Source: Kitasatospora azatica KCTC 9699
GTDB lineage: Bacteria; Actinomycetota; Actinomycetes; Streptomycetales; Streptomycetaceae
Direction: 5' to 3'
DNA length: 64,000 nucleotides
Assembly: GCF_000744785.1 (NCBI RefSeq)
Contig: NZ_JQMO01000001.1
Coordinates: 43,805 to 107,804, forward strand
Shown here: one piece after another, positions 50,544-59,041 of the stretch
How the letters are laid out: every line of letters starts with the position of its first letter
Position numbering within the stretch: the first letter of the stretch is position 1
Translations under genes and position numbers: made by a program
The notes under the pieces: model-generated
Database searches by the model: none
What the model was told of the DNA's origin: nothing
The model's input: the letters and a program-made list of their open reading frames with translations, nothing else

Positions 50544-50919
50544 TGCTTGTCCTCCGGAGTGAAGTGCGATGGCACGCAGACGAAAGGGGGGATCTCCGCC
50601 CTGGTGGAGCGGCAAGGAAGCCGATCATGATGTTCGGGCCGAATCTCACATTTCGGACCACTGATCAGGCACCTATCCGACTGGTTTCCCGCCAGGAATC
50701 GAGCCGTCGACGAGCAACGGCGAAAAGGCGCGCCGCCGGCGCAGACCTTGGTCGGGCGCGCGAGAGGGCGGCAGGACAAGGGGGTACCCCCTCACGGCCC
50801 CTGACGCGACGACAGGCGGCGCCGCGCTGTGGCGGCGGGACGCCCTGGGTGCTGCCCCGGCCGAACGCGCTCCGCTGCATCGGTACTGGCCGTTGGCCAG
50901 TACCGGGTCAGCGTGTCGG
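50544..50919. other. Intergenic region
   Basis: Upstream of the secreted protein and downstream of the small gene at 50920. Only low-quality frames; GTACTGGCCGTTGGCCAGTAC at 50885-50905 is a near-perfect palindrome and a likely terminator for the 50920 gene. Confidence 0.45.
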
Positions 50920-51177
50920 CTACCGGCCGGGTGCGGCGTCCTCGAGTGCGGCGAGCAGTCGGGCGTGGACGGCGGTGGCGGCTTCGCGGGTGACCGGGTC
51001 CTGGTCGTCCAGGTGGGCGGCGATCAGTTCGGCGGCGGCCGCCAGTACGGGCACCGGGACGGTGGCTTCGCGCAGGTGGAGCATCTGGGCGGCGGCCCGC
51101 TCGCCGGGTGTGGCCGTGGTGTGGGCGGTCGGGATCAGGGCGCTGATCCCGCGGGGGAGGTGCTGACTGCCGGTCAT
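50920..51177 (-). CDS. Small helical protein
   Basis: An 85-residue product from the ATG at 51177. It has TPGERAAAQMLHLREATVPV and LAAAAELIAAHLDDQDPVTR, a helical cytoplasmic protein. Further in-frame Met codons lie upstream (51216), so the start is not firm. It is divergent from the sigma-factor operon at 51528 at a distance of 350 bases. Not recognised. Confidence 0.5.
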   Translation of the reverse strand: MTGSQHLPRGISALIPTAHTTATPGERAAAQMLHLREATVPVPVLAAAAELIAAHLDDQDPVTREAATAVHARLLAALEDAAPGR

Positions 51178-51527
51178 CTGATCATTGTCCCGTTTCCGGC
51201 CGGTGGTGATCACCATGGGCAGCCGGTGTGGGCCGCTGGGGCGGTGCAACCGCCCGCCGGACCGGACGGTCACGGGTGTAGTTCTGCACCCGGGCGCACT
51301 GCTCTGCGTTGGTTGCCGCCTGCGTACGAACATGGCGGCCGCTATGGCGAGGGCGCGTGCGCGGCATCGCCTCTGGCATCGGCGCAGACGCCAGATCCCG
51401 GATCGACTTCCTGGCCGGTTGGCGGCATCGCTGAGAAATCTGCGGCTCCGGTACACGGTGACGGCCCGTCGGGCCTCTCAGCTGGTGTCGGGCCATGCCG
51501 GCCCGACCTTCGAAGGAGGGGAACCGG
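51178..51527. other. Divergent intergenic region
   Basis: It contains the promoters for 50920 (minus) and for the operon starting at 51528 (plus). Frames here are Arg-rich and unconvincing. Confidence 0.35.
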
Positions 51528-51773
51528 ATGAGTACGGCAGCCGTTGTCCTGAGCGTCGTGTCAATCATCACCGGCAAGGCATGTGTGCTGGCTGGTCTGT
51601 GGCTACGCCTGCGGTGGCGAACCCGGCACGAGCAGGTACAGCGCCAGCACCTTACTTCGGTCACCCGCTCGATCGCCGACGGCGGACGGGTAGAGATCGT
51701 GGAGCGTCGGCCCGACGGCCACAGCATTCACATTCAGGTCGCCCGCGGCCAGGAGATGAGGAACGTGTCGTGA
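51528..51773 (+). CDS. Small membrane protein, first gene of the sigma-DUF742 operon
   Basis: An 81-residue protein. A single N-terminal membrane helix (AAVVLSVVSIITGKACVLAG) is followed by a basic, then beta-like cytoplasmic tail (SVTRSIADGGRVEIVERRPD, GHSIHIQVARG). The ATG at 51528 follows GGAGGGG. Its TGA overlaps the GTG of the sigma gene. It may tether or modulate the sigma factor; the sequence does not show how. Confidence 0.7.
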   Translation: MSTAAVVLSVVSIITGKACVLAGLWLRLRWRTRHEQVQRQHLTSVTRSIADGGRVEIVERRPDGHSIHIQVARGQEMRNVS

Positions 51774-52339
51774 GTGTCCACGACCCGGCTGAGGACGCCG
51801 ATCCCCTCGCCGAACCGGCTCATATCGATCACCGGGCCGCTGAGCACTCCAAGACCGTCCGGGCCTTCTCCGCCTTCTACCGCGCGAGAATTAACCCGCT
51901 GATCGCGTATCTGATCGCCAGCGGCGCGCCTGCGGCGGTTGCGGCAGAGACCGCTCAGGAGTGCATGATCGAGTTGTTCCGGCGCTGGGAAAGCGTCGCC
52001 CACCCCCGGGCCTATGTCTACAAAGCCGCTGGTCGGATGTGGATCCGCAAGGTTGCGCAAGTGCGGATGGAGGAACCCGTCGAGGACCTTCCGGAGCCGA
52101 CGTCCCTGGTGCCGTACGTCGACGCCCTCACCGAGTTCGAGACCCGGCACGACGTGCTGAAGGTGCTGCGAGACCTTCCTCCCCGTCAACGCCAGGTCCT
52201 GGCCTTGACGCTCCAGGGCTTCACTCCAACGGAGATCGCGGAGCAACTCGAGCTGAACGCGGGAACAGTGCGGGCCCATCTGATGCGGGCTCGCCAAGCC
52301 GCCACCGACCGTCTCAAGGAGAGCGAGGACGACCGGTGA
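51770..52339 (+). CDS. ECF-type sigma factor
   Basis: A 189-residue sigma factor. Region 2 is FSAFYRARINPLIAYLIASG, AAETAQECMIELFRRWESVA and PRAYVYKAAGRMWIRKVAQ. Region 4 is LPPRQRQVLALTLQGFTPTE and LELNAGTVRAHLMRARQAAT. It overlaps the upstream membrane-protein gene and, by GTGA, the DUF742 gene downstream. The tight coupling suggests a three-part regulatory unit. Confidence 0.9.
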   Translation: MSVHDPAEDADPLAEPAHIDHRAAEHSKTVRAFSAFYRARINPLIAYLIASGAPAAVAAETAQECMIELFRRWESVAHPRAYVYKAAGRMWIRKVAQVRMEEPVEDLPEPTSLVPYVDALTEFETRHDVLKVLRDLPPRQRQVLALTLQGFTPTEIAEQLELNAGTVRAHLMRARQAATDRLKESEDDR

Positions 52340-52935
52340 ACAGTGACCAGCACATGTTCCACGACGAGGCAGCCACCGAAACGGACGACTCGCCGTGGAT
52401 CCGCCCGTACGCGATGACCGGCGGGCGTACCCGCCCGCGCTACCAGCTGGCCATCGAGGCACTGGTGATTACCACGGCGAGCTCTGCACCCGCGAAGCTG
52501 CTCCCCGAGCACCAGCGCGTATACGACCTGTGCCGTGAGACCAAGTCGGTGGCCGAAGTGTCGGCGCTGCTCTCCATGCCGCTCGGTGTGACTCGTATTC
52601 TCATCGCGGACCTGGTGGAGGCCGGCCTGGTGGCCCTTCACGCGCCGGGCGACGGCCTGCCGGATACGGTGCTCTTGGAAAGAGTGCTCAGGGGTCTTCG
52701 CGAGCTGCCGGAGAAGCGGCCGTCGGCAGATGACGATCAGGCTTTCGCTGATGGCCTGCAGGCCGTCGCCGACGACCTGCACGATCTCCTGGACGTCGAA
52801 GGCGGCCTTCGCGAGGTCCTGCTCCAGGCACATCACGATGCCGCCGTTCATGATCTTGATGGCATCGTGGATGTCGAGGCCGGCCTTCGCGAAGTGCTCC
52901 GCGAGCGCCCCGGGCCGAATGGGGGCCGGATTTGA
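52336..52935 (+). CDS. DUF742 (conservon CvnC-like) protein with extra C-terminal tail
   Basis: A 199-residue protein. Residues 17-125 are a clear DUF742 domain: PWIRPYAMTGGRTRPRYQLA, LPEHQRVYDLCRETKSVAEV, SALLSMPLGVTRILIADLVE, ending LLERVLRGLREL. In conservons this protein works with a kinase, a roadblock protein and a GTPase, none of which are present. DUF742 proteins normally end near residue 125; the remaining about 70 residues lie antisense to a better-looking coding frame (see the entry at 52690) and are probably read-through. Coupled to the sigma factor. Confidence 0.82.
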   Translation: MNSDQHMFHDEAATETDDSPWIRPYAMTGGRTRPRYQLAIEALVITTASSAPAKLLPEHQRVYDLCRETKSVAEVSALLSMPLGVTRILIADLVEAGLVALHAPGDGLPDTVLLERVLRGLRELPEKRPSADDDQAFADGLQAVADDLHDLLDVEGGLREVLLQAHHDAAVHDLDGIVDVEAGLREVLRERPGPNGGRI

Positions 52936-52995
52936 CCGGCGGTCCTCCTCGGACACGGCAGCGATGTCGCTGTCGCTTGGCATGATGCCGGTCAT
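52690..52995 (-). pseudogene. Probable gene remnant antisense to the DUF742 tail
   Basis: The minus strand reads LAEHFAKAGLDIHDAIKIMN, then CLEQDLAKAAFDVQEIVQVV and GDGLQAISESLIVIC, two related helical repeats. In 46 codons at 52771-52908 the minus-frame third positions are 45 of 46 GC, second positions 12 of 46 and first positions 32 of 46, the normal streptomycete coding pattern. The plus frame shows the pattern reversed. The minus frame then runs on into the antisense of DUF742, so the gene has lost its end. Confidence 0.4.
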
Positions 52996-53668
52996 GGTGA
53001 GAACACTGCGCATCACGGGCTTCTCCGTGGCCGGCCGGCCGATCTCCACGCCGACCACCAAGTTCGGCGGCCAGCCCGTGTGGTTGGCGGGCCCGCAGTG
53101 GCCGATCAGCGCGGCATGGGACCGGCCGATGCGGTTCGTCGGCCAGATCGAGTTGGGCCCGGTACTCGGAGCGGTCGGCCACGGGAGGGTGGCCTACGTC
53201 TTCGTGACCCACGCCGATCACGAAGAGGACTTCTTCGACCCCGACGTCGTCGACCCCGACGGCGGCGAGAACGCGGTGATCGTGCAGCCAGGCGGCGACT
53301 GTGCCGGCCCGGTGCGCCCGCTGACGACCGGACCCGGGCTGTACGGCGTCGACGGGTCGCAGGTGGAGTTCACCGTCGATCTCCTCCCCGCCGACGAGCC
53401 CGGTCCCATGACGGATGAGGAACTCGAAGCCCTGCCCTCCGCCGACCGGGACCGCTACCACGTCGAGCTGATCGACGGCGACAAGATCGGCGGAACACCG
53501 CTGTTCTTCCAGGGCGACGAGTGGCCGGACGGCGGCCCTTGGCGGCTGCTGCTGCAACTCGACTCGAACTGGGCGCCGTTCCACCTCAACCTCGGCTCGT
53601 CGCCGAGGTTGTTCGCCTTCGTCTCCGAGGACGGCGCCCAGGGCAGGCTGCTCGTCCAGGACTCCTGA
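52982..53668 (+). CDS. DUF1963 (YwqG-like) protein
   Basis: About 228 residues from one of three close ATG codons (52982, 52985, 52994). Motifs TTKFGGQPVWLAGPQWPISA, MRFVGQIELGPVLG, DEEDFFDPDVVD-like and ENAVIVQPGG fit DUF1963, a cytoplasmic beta-rich family of unknown function. The C-terminal half (PLFFQGDEWPDGGPWRLLLQ, FHLNLGSSPRLFAFVSEDGA) repeats the theme. The start region overlaps the antisense remnant and there is no strong ribosome site. It does not seem to belong to the DUF742 operon. Confidence 0.75.
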   Translation: MMPVMVRTLRITGFSVAGRPISTPTTKFGGQPVWLAGPQWPISAAWDRPMRFVGQIELGPVLGAVGHGRVAYVFVTHADHEEDFFDPDVVDPDGGENAVIVQPGGDCAGPVRPLTTGPGLYGVDGSQVEFTVDLLPADEPGPMTDEELEALPSADRDRYHVELIDGDKIGGTPLFFQGDEWPDGGPWRLLLQLDSNWAPFHLNLGSSPRLFAFVSEDGAQGRLLVQDS

Positions 53669-53869
53669 GCCGATCGGGGCTCTTGGCAATCCGTACCTGC
53701 CTGCCACCGTCGAAGCCGGTTCCAACAGCCGCACATGGACCGTGCTCCGCGCAGGCGCGCAGACCAGGAGCAGAGAGGCGAAGCCGACTTCCTGGTGCTG
53801 CGCGCCGAGGTGTGACGGGTGGTCCGCTGCGCGGGACCCGGTGGGGGTGAGGGAGAGGGGCGGTTGCGG

Positions 53870-54241
53870 TCAGCCTCCGTGCGCGGTGAGTGTGTAGCCT
53901 TCGGGGCCCTCGAAGGAGAACATCGGCCCGAACGGGCTGTCCGCCATGGGGGTCAGGATCCTGACTCCGGCGGTGGTGAGCCGGTCGCGGAGCTGGTGGG
54001 CGTCCGCGGTCCGGAACCAGAGCACCACACCCAGGCCGGGCCGTGCGGTGTCGGCGAGGTCGACGCCCGGGAGGAGCTCGCGGACGGCGAACGGGGTCGG
54101 CTTGGTGTCGAACACGACCGCGTGGGGCGGCGAGACGGCGGCCCGGCGCAGGCCCAGGTGCTGCTCGCAGAAGGTCGCTGCTGCTTGCACGTCGCGCACT
54201 TGCAGGGCGACGAAGTCGGGGCCGTCGATGGTGGCAGGCAT
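53870..54241 (-). CDS. VOC-family (glyoxalase/bleomycin-resistance fold) protein
   Basis: A 123-residue single-domain protein made of two beta-alpha-beta-beta-beta units: DFVALQVRDVQAAATFCEQH, VSPPHAVVFDTKPTPFAVRE, then GVVLWFRTADAHQLRDRLTT and PFGPMFSFEGPEGYTLTAHG, the last with the conserved metal-ligand Glu region. It is divergent from a MarR gene and shares two operator-like palindromes with it. Such proteins sequester or modify small toxic compounds; the ligand is unknown. Confidence 0.85.
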   Translation of the reverse strand: MPATIDGPDFVALQVRDVQAAATFCEQHLGLRRAAVSPPHAVVFDTKPTPFAVRELLPGVDLADTARPGLGVVLWFRTADAHQLRDRLTTAGVRILTPMADSPFGPMFSFEGPEGYTLTAHGG

Positions 54242-54260
54242 GGGTATCCCTCGATCCTTG

Positions 54261-54278
54261 ATGTCAGAACTTTGACAT
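54261..54278. promoter_or_regulatory. MarR-type operator 1
   Basis: ATGTCA-N6-TGACAT, 20-37 bases upstream of the VOC gene start at 54241. It matches operator 2 in both half-sites. Confidence 0.7.
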
Positions 54279-54305
54279 AGCGGAGACTAGGATCCCGAGA
54301 AACCT

Positions 54306-54323
54306 ATGTCAAAATGCTGACAT
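54306..54323. promoter_or_regulatory. MarR-type operator 2, overlapping the marR start
   Basis: ATGTCA-N6-TGACAT whose last bases are the start of the MarR ATG at 54322. The spacing between the centres of the two operators is 45 bases. Binding here would block translation start or transcription of marR itself, a typical autoregulation. Confidence 0.72.
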
Positions 54324-54783
54324 GATGGAGAGCCCGTTGGCCGAGCCGCCGCACCCCGCCAAAGACGTCACCCAACACGTGGGCTACATGCTCAAACGCG
54401 CCCAGGCCGCGCTGCGCAGCGCCATGGACAAGGTCCTGCGCGAGCACGGAATGACCGTGCCGCAGTACGCCACTCTCGAACTCCTGGCCCTGCACCCCGG
54501 CATGTCCAACGCCGACCTCGCCCGCGCGACCTTCGTCACCCGGCAGTCCGGAAACGTCGTCCTGCGTGGCCTGCAGGAAGCGGGACTGATCACCCGCCCC
54601 GCCACCGCCGACCACGGCCGAGCCCGGCCCGCCCACCTCACCGAGGAAGGCCACACACGCCTGGCCGCGGTCCAAGCCGCCGTCTACGCCATCGAAGAGC
54701 GCATGGTGGAGGCGATCCCGCCACAGCGCATGGCCGCGCTGCTCACTGACCTCGACCGCATCGCGGCAGCCCTGGAGAAATGA
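54322..54783 (+). CDS. MarR family regulator
   Basis: A 153-residue winged-helix repressor: HVGYMLKRAQAALRSAMDKV (dimer helix), HGMTVPQYATLELLALHPGM, NADLARATFVTRQSGNVVLR (recognition), ITRPATADHGRARPAHLTEE (wing) and C-terminal helices. It starts at the ATG at 54322; a second ATG follows directly. Placed divergent to the VOC gene with two shared operators, it very likely represses both until a toxic ligand binds. Confidence 0.9.
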   Translation: MMESPLAEPPHPAKDVTQHVGYMLKRAQAALRSAMDKVLREHGMTVPQYATLELLALHPGMSNADLARATFVTRQSGNVVLRGLQEAGLITRPATADHGRARPAHLTEEGHTRLAAVQAAVYAIEERMVEAIPPQRMAALLTDLDRIAAALEK

Positions 54784-56077
54784 CCCGGGCTCCCGATTGT
54801 CTCGGGCCGGTCCGAAACGGTGCCCGTGCTGGCAGGGCCGGCGCCGAAGGCCGCCGGTGCTGCTCGGCCGGGGACTCATCCGCTTCTGACCTGTGGCCAA
54901 CCAGGCCGCTCAGACTGGCCAACAAGCTGGGAAAAGCGTTGGCCCAGCTGGCCTGCAAAGTGGCCAACTACGAAGCGACGAGTCCAGGCACACCGACCCG
55001 GCCCGGCGCGGGTTGCCCGCTGAGGTTGCTTCTGGAGGTTGTTACTGCCGGTTGCTACTCGGGGTTGCTACTTGAGGTTGCGTCAGGCGGTGCTGCCGGA
55101 AGCGGCGTTTGTACAGCTCACGGCCCGTTTGTCCAAGGTTGGCGGAGGCCGACTACTTCTCCCTGACCCCTGCGGCTGTGATGCCGGGTGAAGTCCGGGC
55201 ACCGGAGCCTGTCGCAGGAGAAGGAGAGCAGGGGAGTGGGCGCGCAGGCAGGAGCGGAGACGAGATCCCGGCAACCTGAAGCTGCGCGCCGACGGCGTGA
55301 GGTGTTGTCCGCGGCCCGGCGGCCCCGCTTCGCGGCGCCACCGGCCGGAGAGGGGGAGCGGAGGAGGAGGGGCGGGCCAGGAAGGCCGGGTAGGGTCGCC
55401 GGACGTACGACCCGCGCCACCGCGCCGATCCCGACCCGAACCGTGGCCCTCGCGGGCGACGACGACCGGCCGCCGTGGGACGCCGCCCTCGCGGCCGCCG
55501 GCATCGACGTCGTCTAGGCCGGGGACGGCCGCCCCGGCGCGGTACTCCAACCTGGACCGCGCGACCTGGCCGTCGCGGTCCGCTGGCAGCCCACCGACCA
55601 GCACTTTCTGCCCTGCGGCGTCCTCTCGGCGTCAGCGCCTGCGCCTCCCGCAACGGCGGCCCGATTGGCGCCCACCAACTCCAAAGCCTGCCTCGCCGAG
55701 GCTGGGCTGCGCACCGCCTAAATCGACGGGCACCTAGTCGTCCTCCACCCCGATGCCAAGGTTCGCCGTGGCTTGGTGTGGAGGCCCGGCCCGGACCTCC
55801 ACACCAAGATCGAAGTCTGTCAGATCGCCGCCTCGGGAACCGCACTGTCGAGTAGGCGGGAGGAGTACCTCTTTGGCGGGTGAGTTCGCCGGTGTCGACG
55901 GTCGGTCGGCATCGCGGCGGCAGGGGGTGGTCCGGTGGTCTGTCAACCAACCGTGGGGCGCCGGCCTCGTGTGGGCGAACTAGGCGGTATCGGCCGGTTC
56001 CTCGCTGCTGGACGGCAGTTGATCGCTGCAATGATCCCGCCCGCTTTGGCGGTGATGGTCTATCCGATGGAGCCACC
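54784..56077. other. 1.3-kb region without intact genes, with decayed frames
   Basis: GGTTGCTACT-like words recur at 55020-55085. Around 55545-55860 one plus-strand frame reads LAVAVRWQPTDQHFLPCGVL, stops, then continues IDGHLVVLHPDAKVRRGLVW in the same frame, which looks like a gene broken by a stop. The remaining frames are Arg/Pro-rich. It separates the MarR unit from the 56078 operon and should contain the operon promoter. Confidence 0.4.
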
Positions 56078-57304
56078 GTGACTGTTCTTCCCCACGCTCG
56101 TGCCGCTTTCCCGGCATCCCGGTCCGCCGTGGGAGGCAGGGGGCACGTCGCGGTGTTCAACGTCCCGCAGCACGGGCATGTGAACCCGACGCTTGCTGTG
56201 GTGGCGGAGCTCGTCGCACGGGGCTACCGCGTGAGTTATGCGGTCACGGAGGAGTTCGCGGCGCAGGTGAAGGCTGTCGGGGCGACCCCGGTGGTCTACC
56301 AGGACGCCGCTGCGGGCCAGGAGGCGCCGGAGGACCTGGCGGCGGGGGTCACCCAGGCCGTCATGCAGACCGTCGTCGCGCTTCCCGACCTGGCGGCGGC
56401 GTTCGCCGACGACCATCCCGAGATCGTGCTGTACGACATGTACGCGTGGGCCGGCCCGTTGCTGGCCGCGCGCTGGCGGGTGCCGGCCGTTCAGCTGGCG
56501 CCCACCCATCTGCCCTACGAGGGGATCGTCCAGGAGCTGCTCGGGGTGGCGGACATCGCGCAGATTCCGGGGTACGCGCAACTTGCCGCCGCACTGGCCT
56601 CCCACGGCGTCACCGCCTCGGTCCACGAACTCACGCTCGCGCCCCGCGAGGCGGTGGCGTTCTTCCCGCGCAGCTTCCAGCGACGTGCGGAGACCGTGGC
56701 TGCCGAGAAGGTCGCGTTCGTCGGTCCGGCGCTCGGAGACCGCTCGTACCAGGGGCATTGGCAGGCCCCGGCATCGGGTCTTCCGGTCCTGCTGGTCTCG
56801 CTCGGCTCGCAGTACACGCGCCGGCCGTCTTTCTACCGTGCGTGCGTGCAGGCGTTCGCGGAGCTGCCCTGGCACGTCGTCATGTCTGTCGGAGCGGGTG
56901 TCGATCCCCGGGAGATCGGGCCGGTTCCCGACAGCATCGAGATCCATTCCAGCGTGCCGCAGCTGAGCGTCCTCGCCCAGGCGAGCGCGTTCGTGACTCA
57001 TGGCGGGATGGGAAGCACGATGGAGGCCCTGGCGTACGGCGTTCCGCTGGTCGCGGTGCCGCAGATGGCCGAGCAGCGGGCCAACGCCCACCAGATCGAG
57101 CAGCTGTCTCTGGGGATGCACCTGCCGCGGGAGCTGGCGACGCCACAGGCCCTGCGCGAGGCGGTCCTGCAGGTCGCCGCGGACTCGGACGTCGCGCGCG
57201 CTGTCGCCGCGATGCGCCGTCAGGTCCAGGAGGCCGGCGGCGCCGCCCGAGCCGCCGATGTGATCGAGCAGGCGCTGCGCCGTCAGCCCGCAGTGAACCG
57301 ATGA
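56078..57304 (+). CDS. MGT-family (macrolide-type) glycosyltransferase
   Basis: A 408-residue GT-B enzyme of family GT1. The N-terminal acceptor domain starts HVAVFNVPQHGHVNPTLAVV (HGH motif at 32-34, with the catalytic His) and contains PEIVLYDMYAWAGPLLAARW. The C-terminal nucleotide-sugar domain has LLVSLGSQYTRRPSFYRACV and the signature FVTHGGMGSTMEALAYGVPL, VAVPQMAEQRANA. Relatives (OleD, OleI, Mgt) inactivate macrolides by adding glucose from UDP-glucose. The GTG at 56078 follows GGAG. It is the first gene of a coupled cluster with a secreted hydrolase, an SGNH hydrolase and an exporter. Confidence 0.9.
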   Translation: MTVLPHARAAFPASRSAVGGRGHVAVFNVPQHGHVNPTLAVVAELVARGYRVSYAVTEEFAAQVKAVGATPVVYQDAAAGQEAPEDLAAGVTQAVMQTVVALPDLAAAFADDHPEIVLYDMYAWAGPLLAARWRVPAVQLAPTHLPYEGIVQELLGVADIAQIPGYAQLAAALASHGVTASVHELTLAPREAVAFFPRSFQRRAETVAAEKVAFVGPALGDRSYQGHWQAPASGLPVLLVSLGSQYTRRPSFYRACVQAFAELPWHVVMSVGAGVDPREIGPVPDSIEIHSSVPQLSVLAQASAFVTHGGMGSTMEALAYGVPLVAVPQMAEQRANAHQIEQLSLGMHLPRELATPQALREAVLQVAADSDVARAVAAMRRQVQEAGGAARAADVIEQALRRQPAVNR

Positions 57305-58914
57305 CAGGCAACCGCGTCGCGTCGGTCGGCCGGCGGGTGGCCCCGCGCGTGCTGCTGGCCTCGATGCTGGCGCTCTGCGGCGTCCTTGGGCCGGTCGCGG
57401 CGGCTGAAGCCGCCACTGCGTTCCCGGCCGTCGACAGCGCCGAGGCGAGTGGAGGGAGTACCTACAGCACCACTGTCCACGTCCCGGACGGCACCGCGCT
57501 CGCCGTGGACGTGTACCAGCCCGCCGGGCCCGGACCGCACCCGCTGCTCGTCATTCCCGGCGCCTGGTGGGCCATGCCGCTGGACACCATCATCGACCGT
57601 CACCGAGAGCTGGCGCGGGCCGGATACCTGGTGGTCGCCTACGACCCGCGCGGGCTGCGGCGCTCGGGTGGCGAGATCGACATGACCGGCCCCGCCGACG
57701 TCTCCGACGCCTCCGAGGTGATCAGCTGGGCGTTGGCGCACACCCGCGCCGACCCGGACCGGATCGGGATGCTCTCCTCCTCCTACGGCGCGGCGCTCAG
57801 CCTGAACGCGGCCGCCCACGACGCCCGCATCAAGGCGGTGGCTGCGCTGTGTCCGTGGACCGACCTCGCGGGTTCCTTCTATCCGGGCAACACCCCAGCC
57901 GGCACGATGGTGACGTTTCAGGAGGTCATCGGCCGGCTCAACGGCCGCTTGAGCCCGGCCACGCGCGATGCCATGGCCCGGATCCGCTCAGGAGAGGACA
58001 TCGCGGCGGTCCGCGACTGGACCACGCAGCGCTCGCCGGCCTCCTTCGTACCGGAGCTGAACGCCCATCAGACCGCAGTGTTCATGGCAGGCGAATGGAG
58101 CGACCCGCTGGTCCCCGCGGGCCAGAGCGGCCACTTCCTGGACGCCCTGACCGGCCCCCGCCAACTGTGGATGAGTCCTGGCGGCCACGGTGACTCCAGC
58201 GCCCGCGAAGCGGACCTGCTCCAGCCCGAGGCCCGGGTGTGGGAGCACGCCACCGACTGGCTGGACCACTTCCTGCGCGGCCGGCCCAACGGCGCCCAGG
58301 CACTGGGGCCCGTCCTGATGCGCCCGCGCGACGACGACCGGCTGGAGAGCTACCCGACCTGGGCCGCCCTCGACCTCGCCCTCAGGGCGGTACAGCTCGA
58401 GCCTGCCCTCCCGGGCGCCGACTCCGTCCGCCTGGTCGCCGGCGCCGACTCGCCGGCCGACTCCGGTCTCTTCCCGGCTGCCGGTCGCCTCGACACCGTA
58501 GGCCTGCCGCCCACCACCGTGCTCCCGCTGCTTGTCCCGCCCCTGGCCGCCGTGTGGCAGAGCCGACCGCTCGACACTCCTTGGGCACTGCGTGGCTCAC
58601 CGCGGCTGCACACCACTGTGACCGGCTCCGCCGACCACGGCACATTCGTCAGCTACCTGTACGACGTGGACCCTCTGGGAACGGCCCGGTTGCTGAGCCA
58701 CACGCCCTACTCCTTCTACGGCCAACCCGCCGGGAGACCGCTGCCAGTGGACGTGGTTCTACCCGCCACCGCCTGGACCATCCGCCCCGGACACCGGCTC
58801 GCCCTCGTCATCGACACCGCGGACCACCGCTACGCCGACGAGAACCCGCTCGGAGCCACCCTCGACTTCGACACCTCCGGTACCCGTCTCACGGCCCCCG
58901 CCCGAACCGGCTGA
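57301..58914 (+). CDS. Secreted CocE/NonD-type alpha/beta hydrolase
   Basis: A 537-residue exported serine hydrolase. The signal peptide is APRVLLASMLALCGVLGPVA, cleaved around AEA. The alpha/beta domain has VPDGTALAVDVYQPAGPGPH, VVAYDPRGLRRSGGE and the nucleophile elbow GMLSSSYGAA (Ser161); Asp near residue 264 (EWSDPLVP) and His (SPGGHGDS) complete the triad. A C-terminal beta domain of the X-Pro-dipeptidyl-peptidase type ends it (DHGTFVSYLYDVDPLG, RPGHRLALVIDTADHRYA). The ATG overlaps the glycosyltransferase TGA. It could process an exported glycosylated or acylated product. Confidence 0.88.
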   Translation: MTGNRVASVGRRVAPRVLLASMLALCGVLGPVAAAEAATAFPAVDSAEASGGSTYSTTVHVPDGTALAVDVYQPAGPGPHPLLVIPGAWWAMPLDTIIDRHRELARAGYLVVAYDPRGLRRSGGEIDMTGPADVSDASEVISWALAHTRADPDRIGMLSSSYGAALSLNAAAHDARIKAVAALCPWTDLAGSFYPGNTPAGTMVTFQEVIGRLNGRLSPATRDAMARIRSGEDIAAVRDWTTQRSPASFVPELNAHQTAVFMAGEWSDPLVPAGQSGHFLDALTGPRQLWMSPGGHGDSSAREADLLQPEARVWEHATDWLDHFLRGRPNGAQALGPVLMRPRDDDRLESYPTWAALDLALRAVQLEPALPGADSVRLVAGADSPADSGLFPAAGRLDTVGLPPTTVLPLLVPPLAAVWQSRPLDTPWALRGSPRLHTTVTGSADHGTFVSYLYDVDPLGTARLLSHTPYSFYGQPAGRPLPVDVVLPATAWTIRPGHRLALVIDTADHRYADENPLGATLDFDTSGTRLTAPARTG

Positions 58915-59041
58915 CACCGACCGCACGAGCGCCGATGCCCTCCGGCCAGCCCGCTCAGCCACGGGCCGCACACGTCCCGATCAGGCCGAACACGGTCCGA
59001 CACGCAGGGACCGCGACCGTCTTACGGCCCGGTCCGACGGC

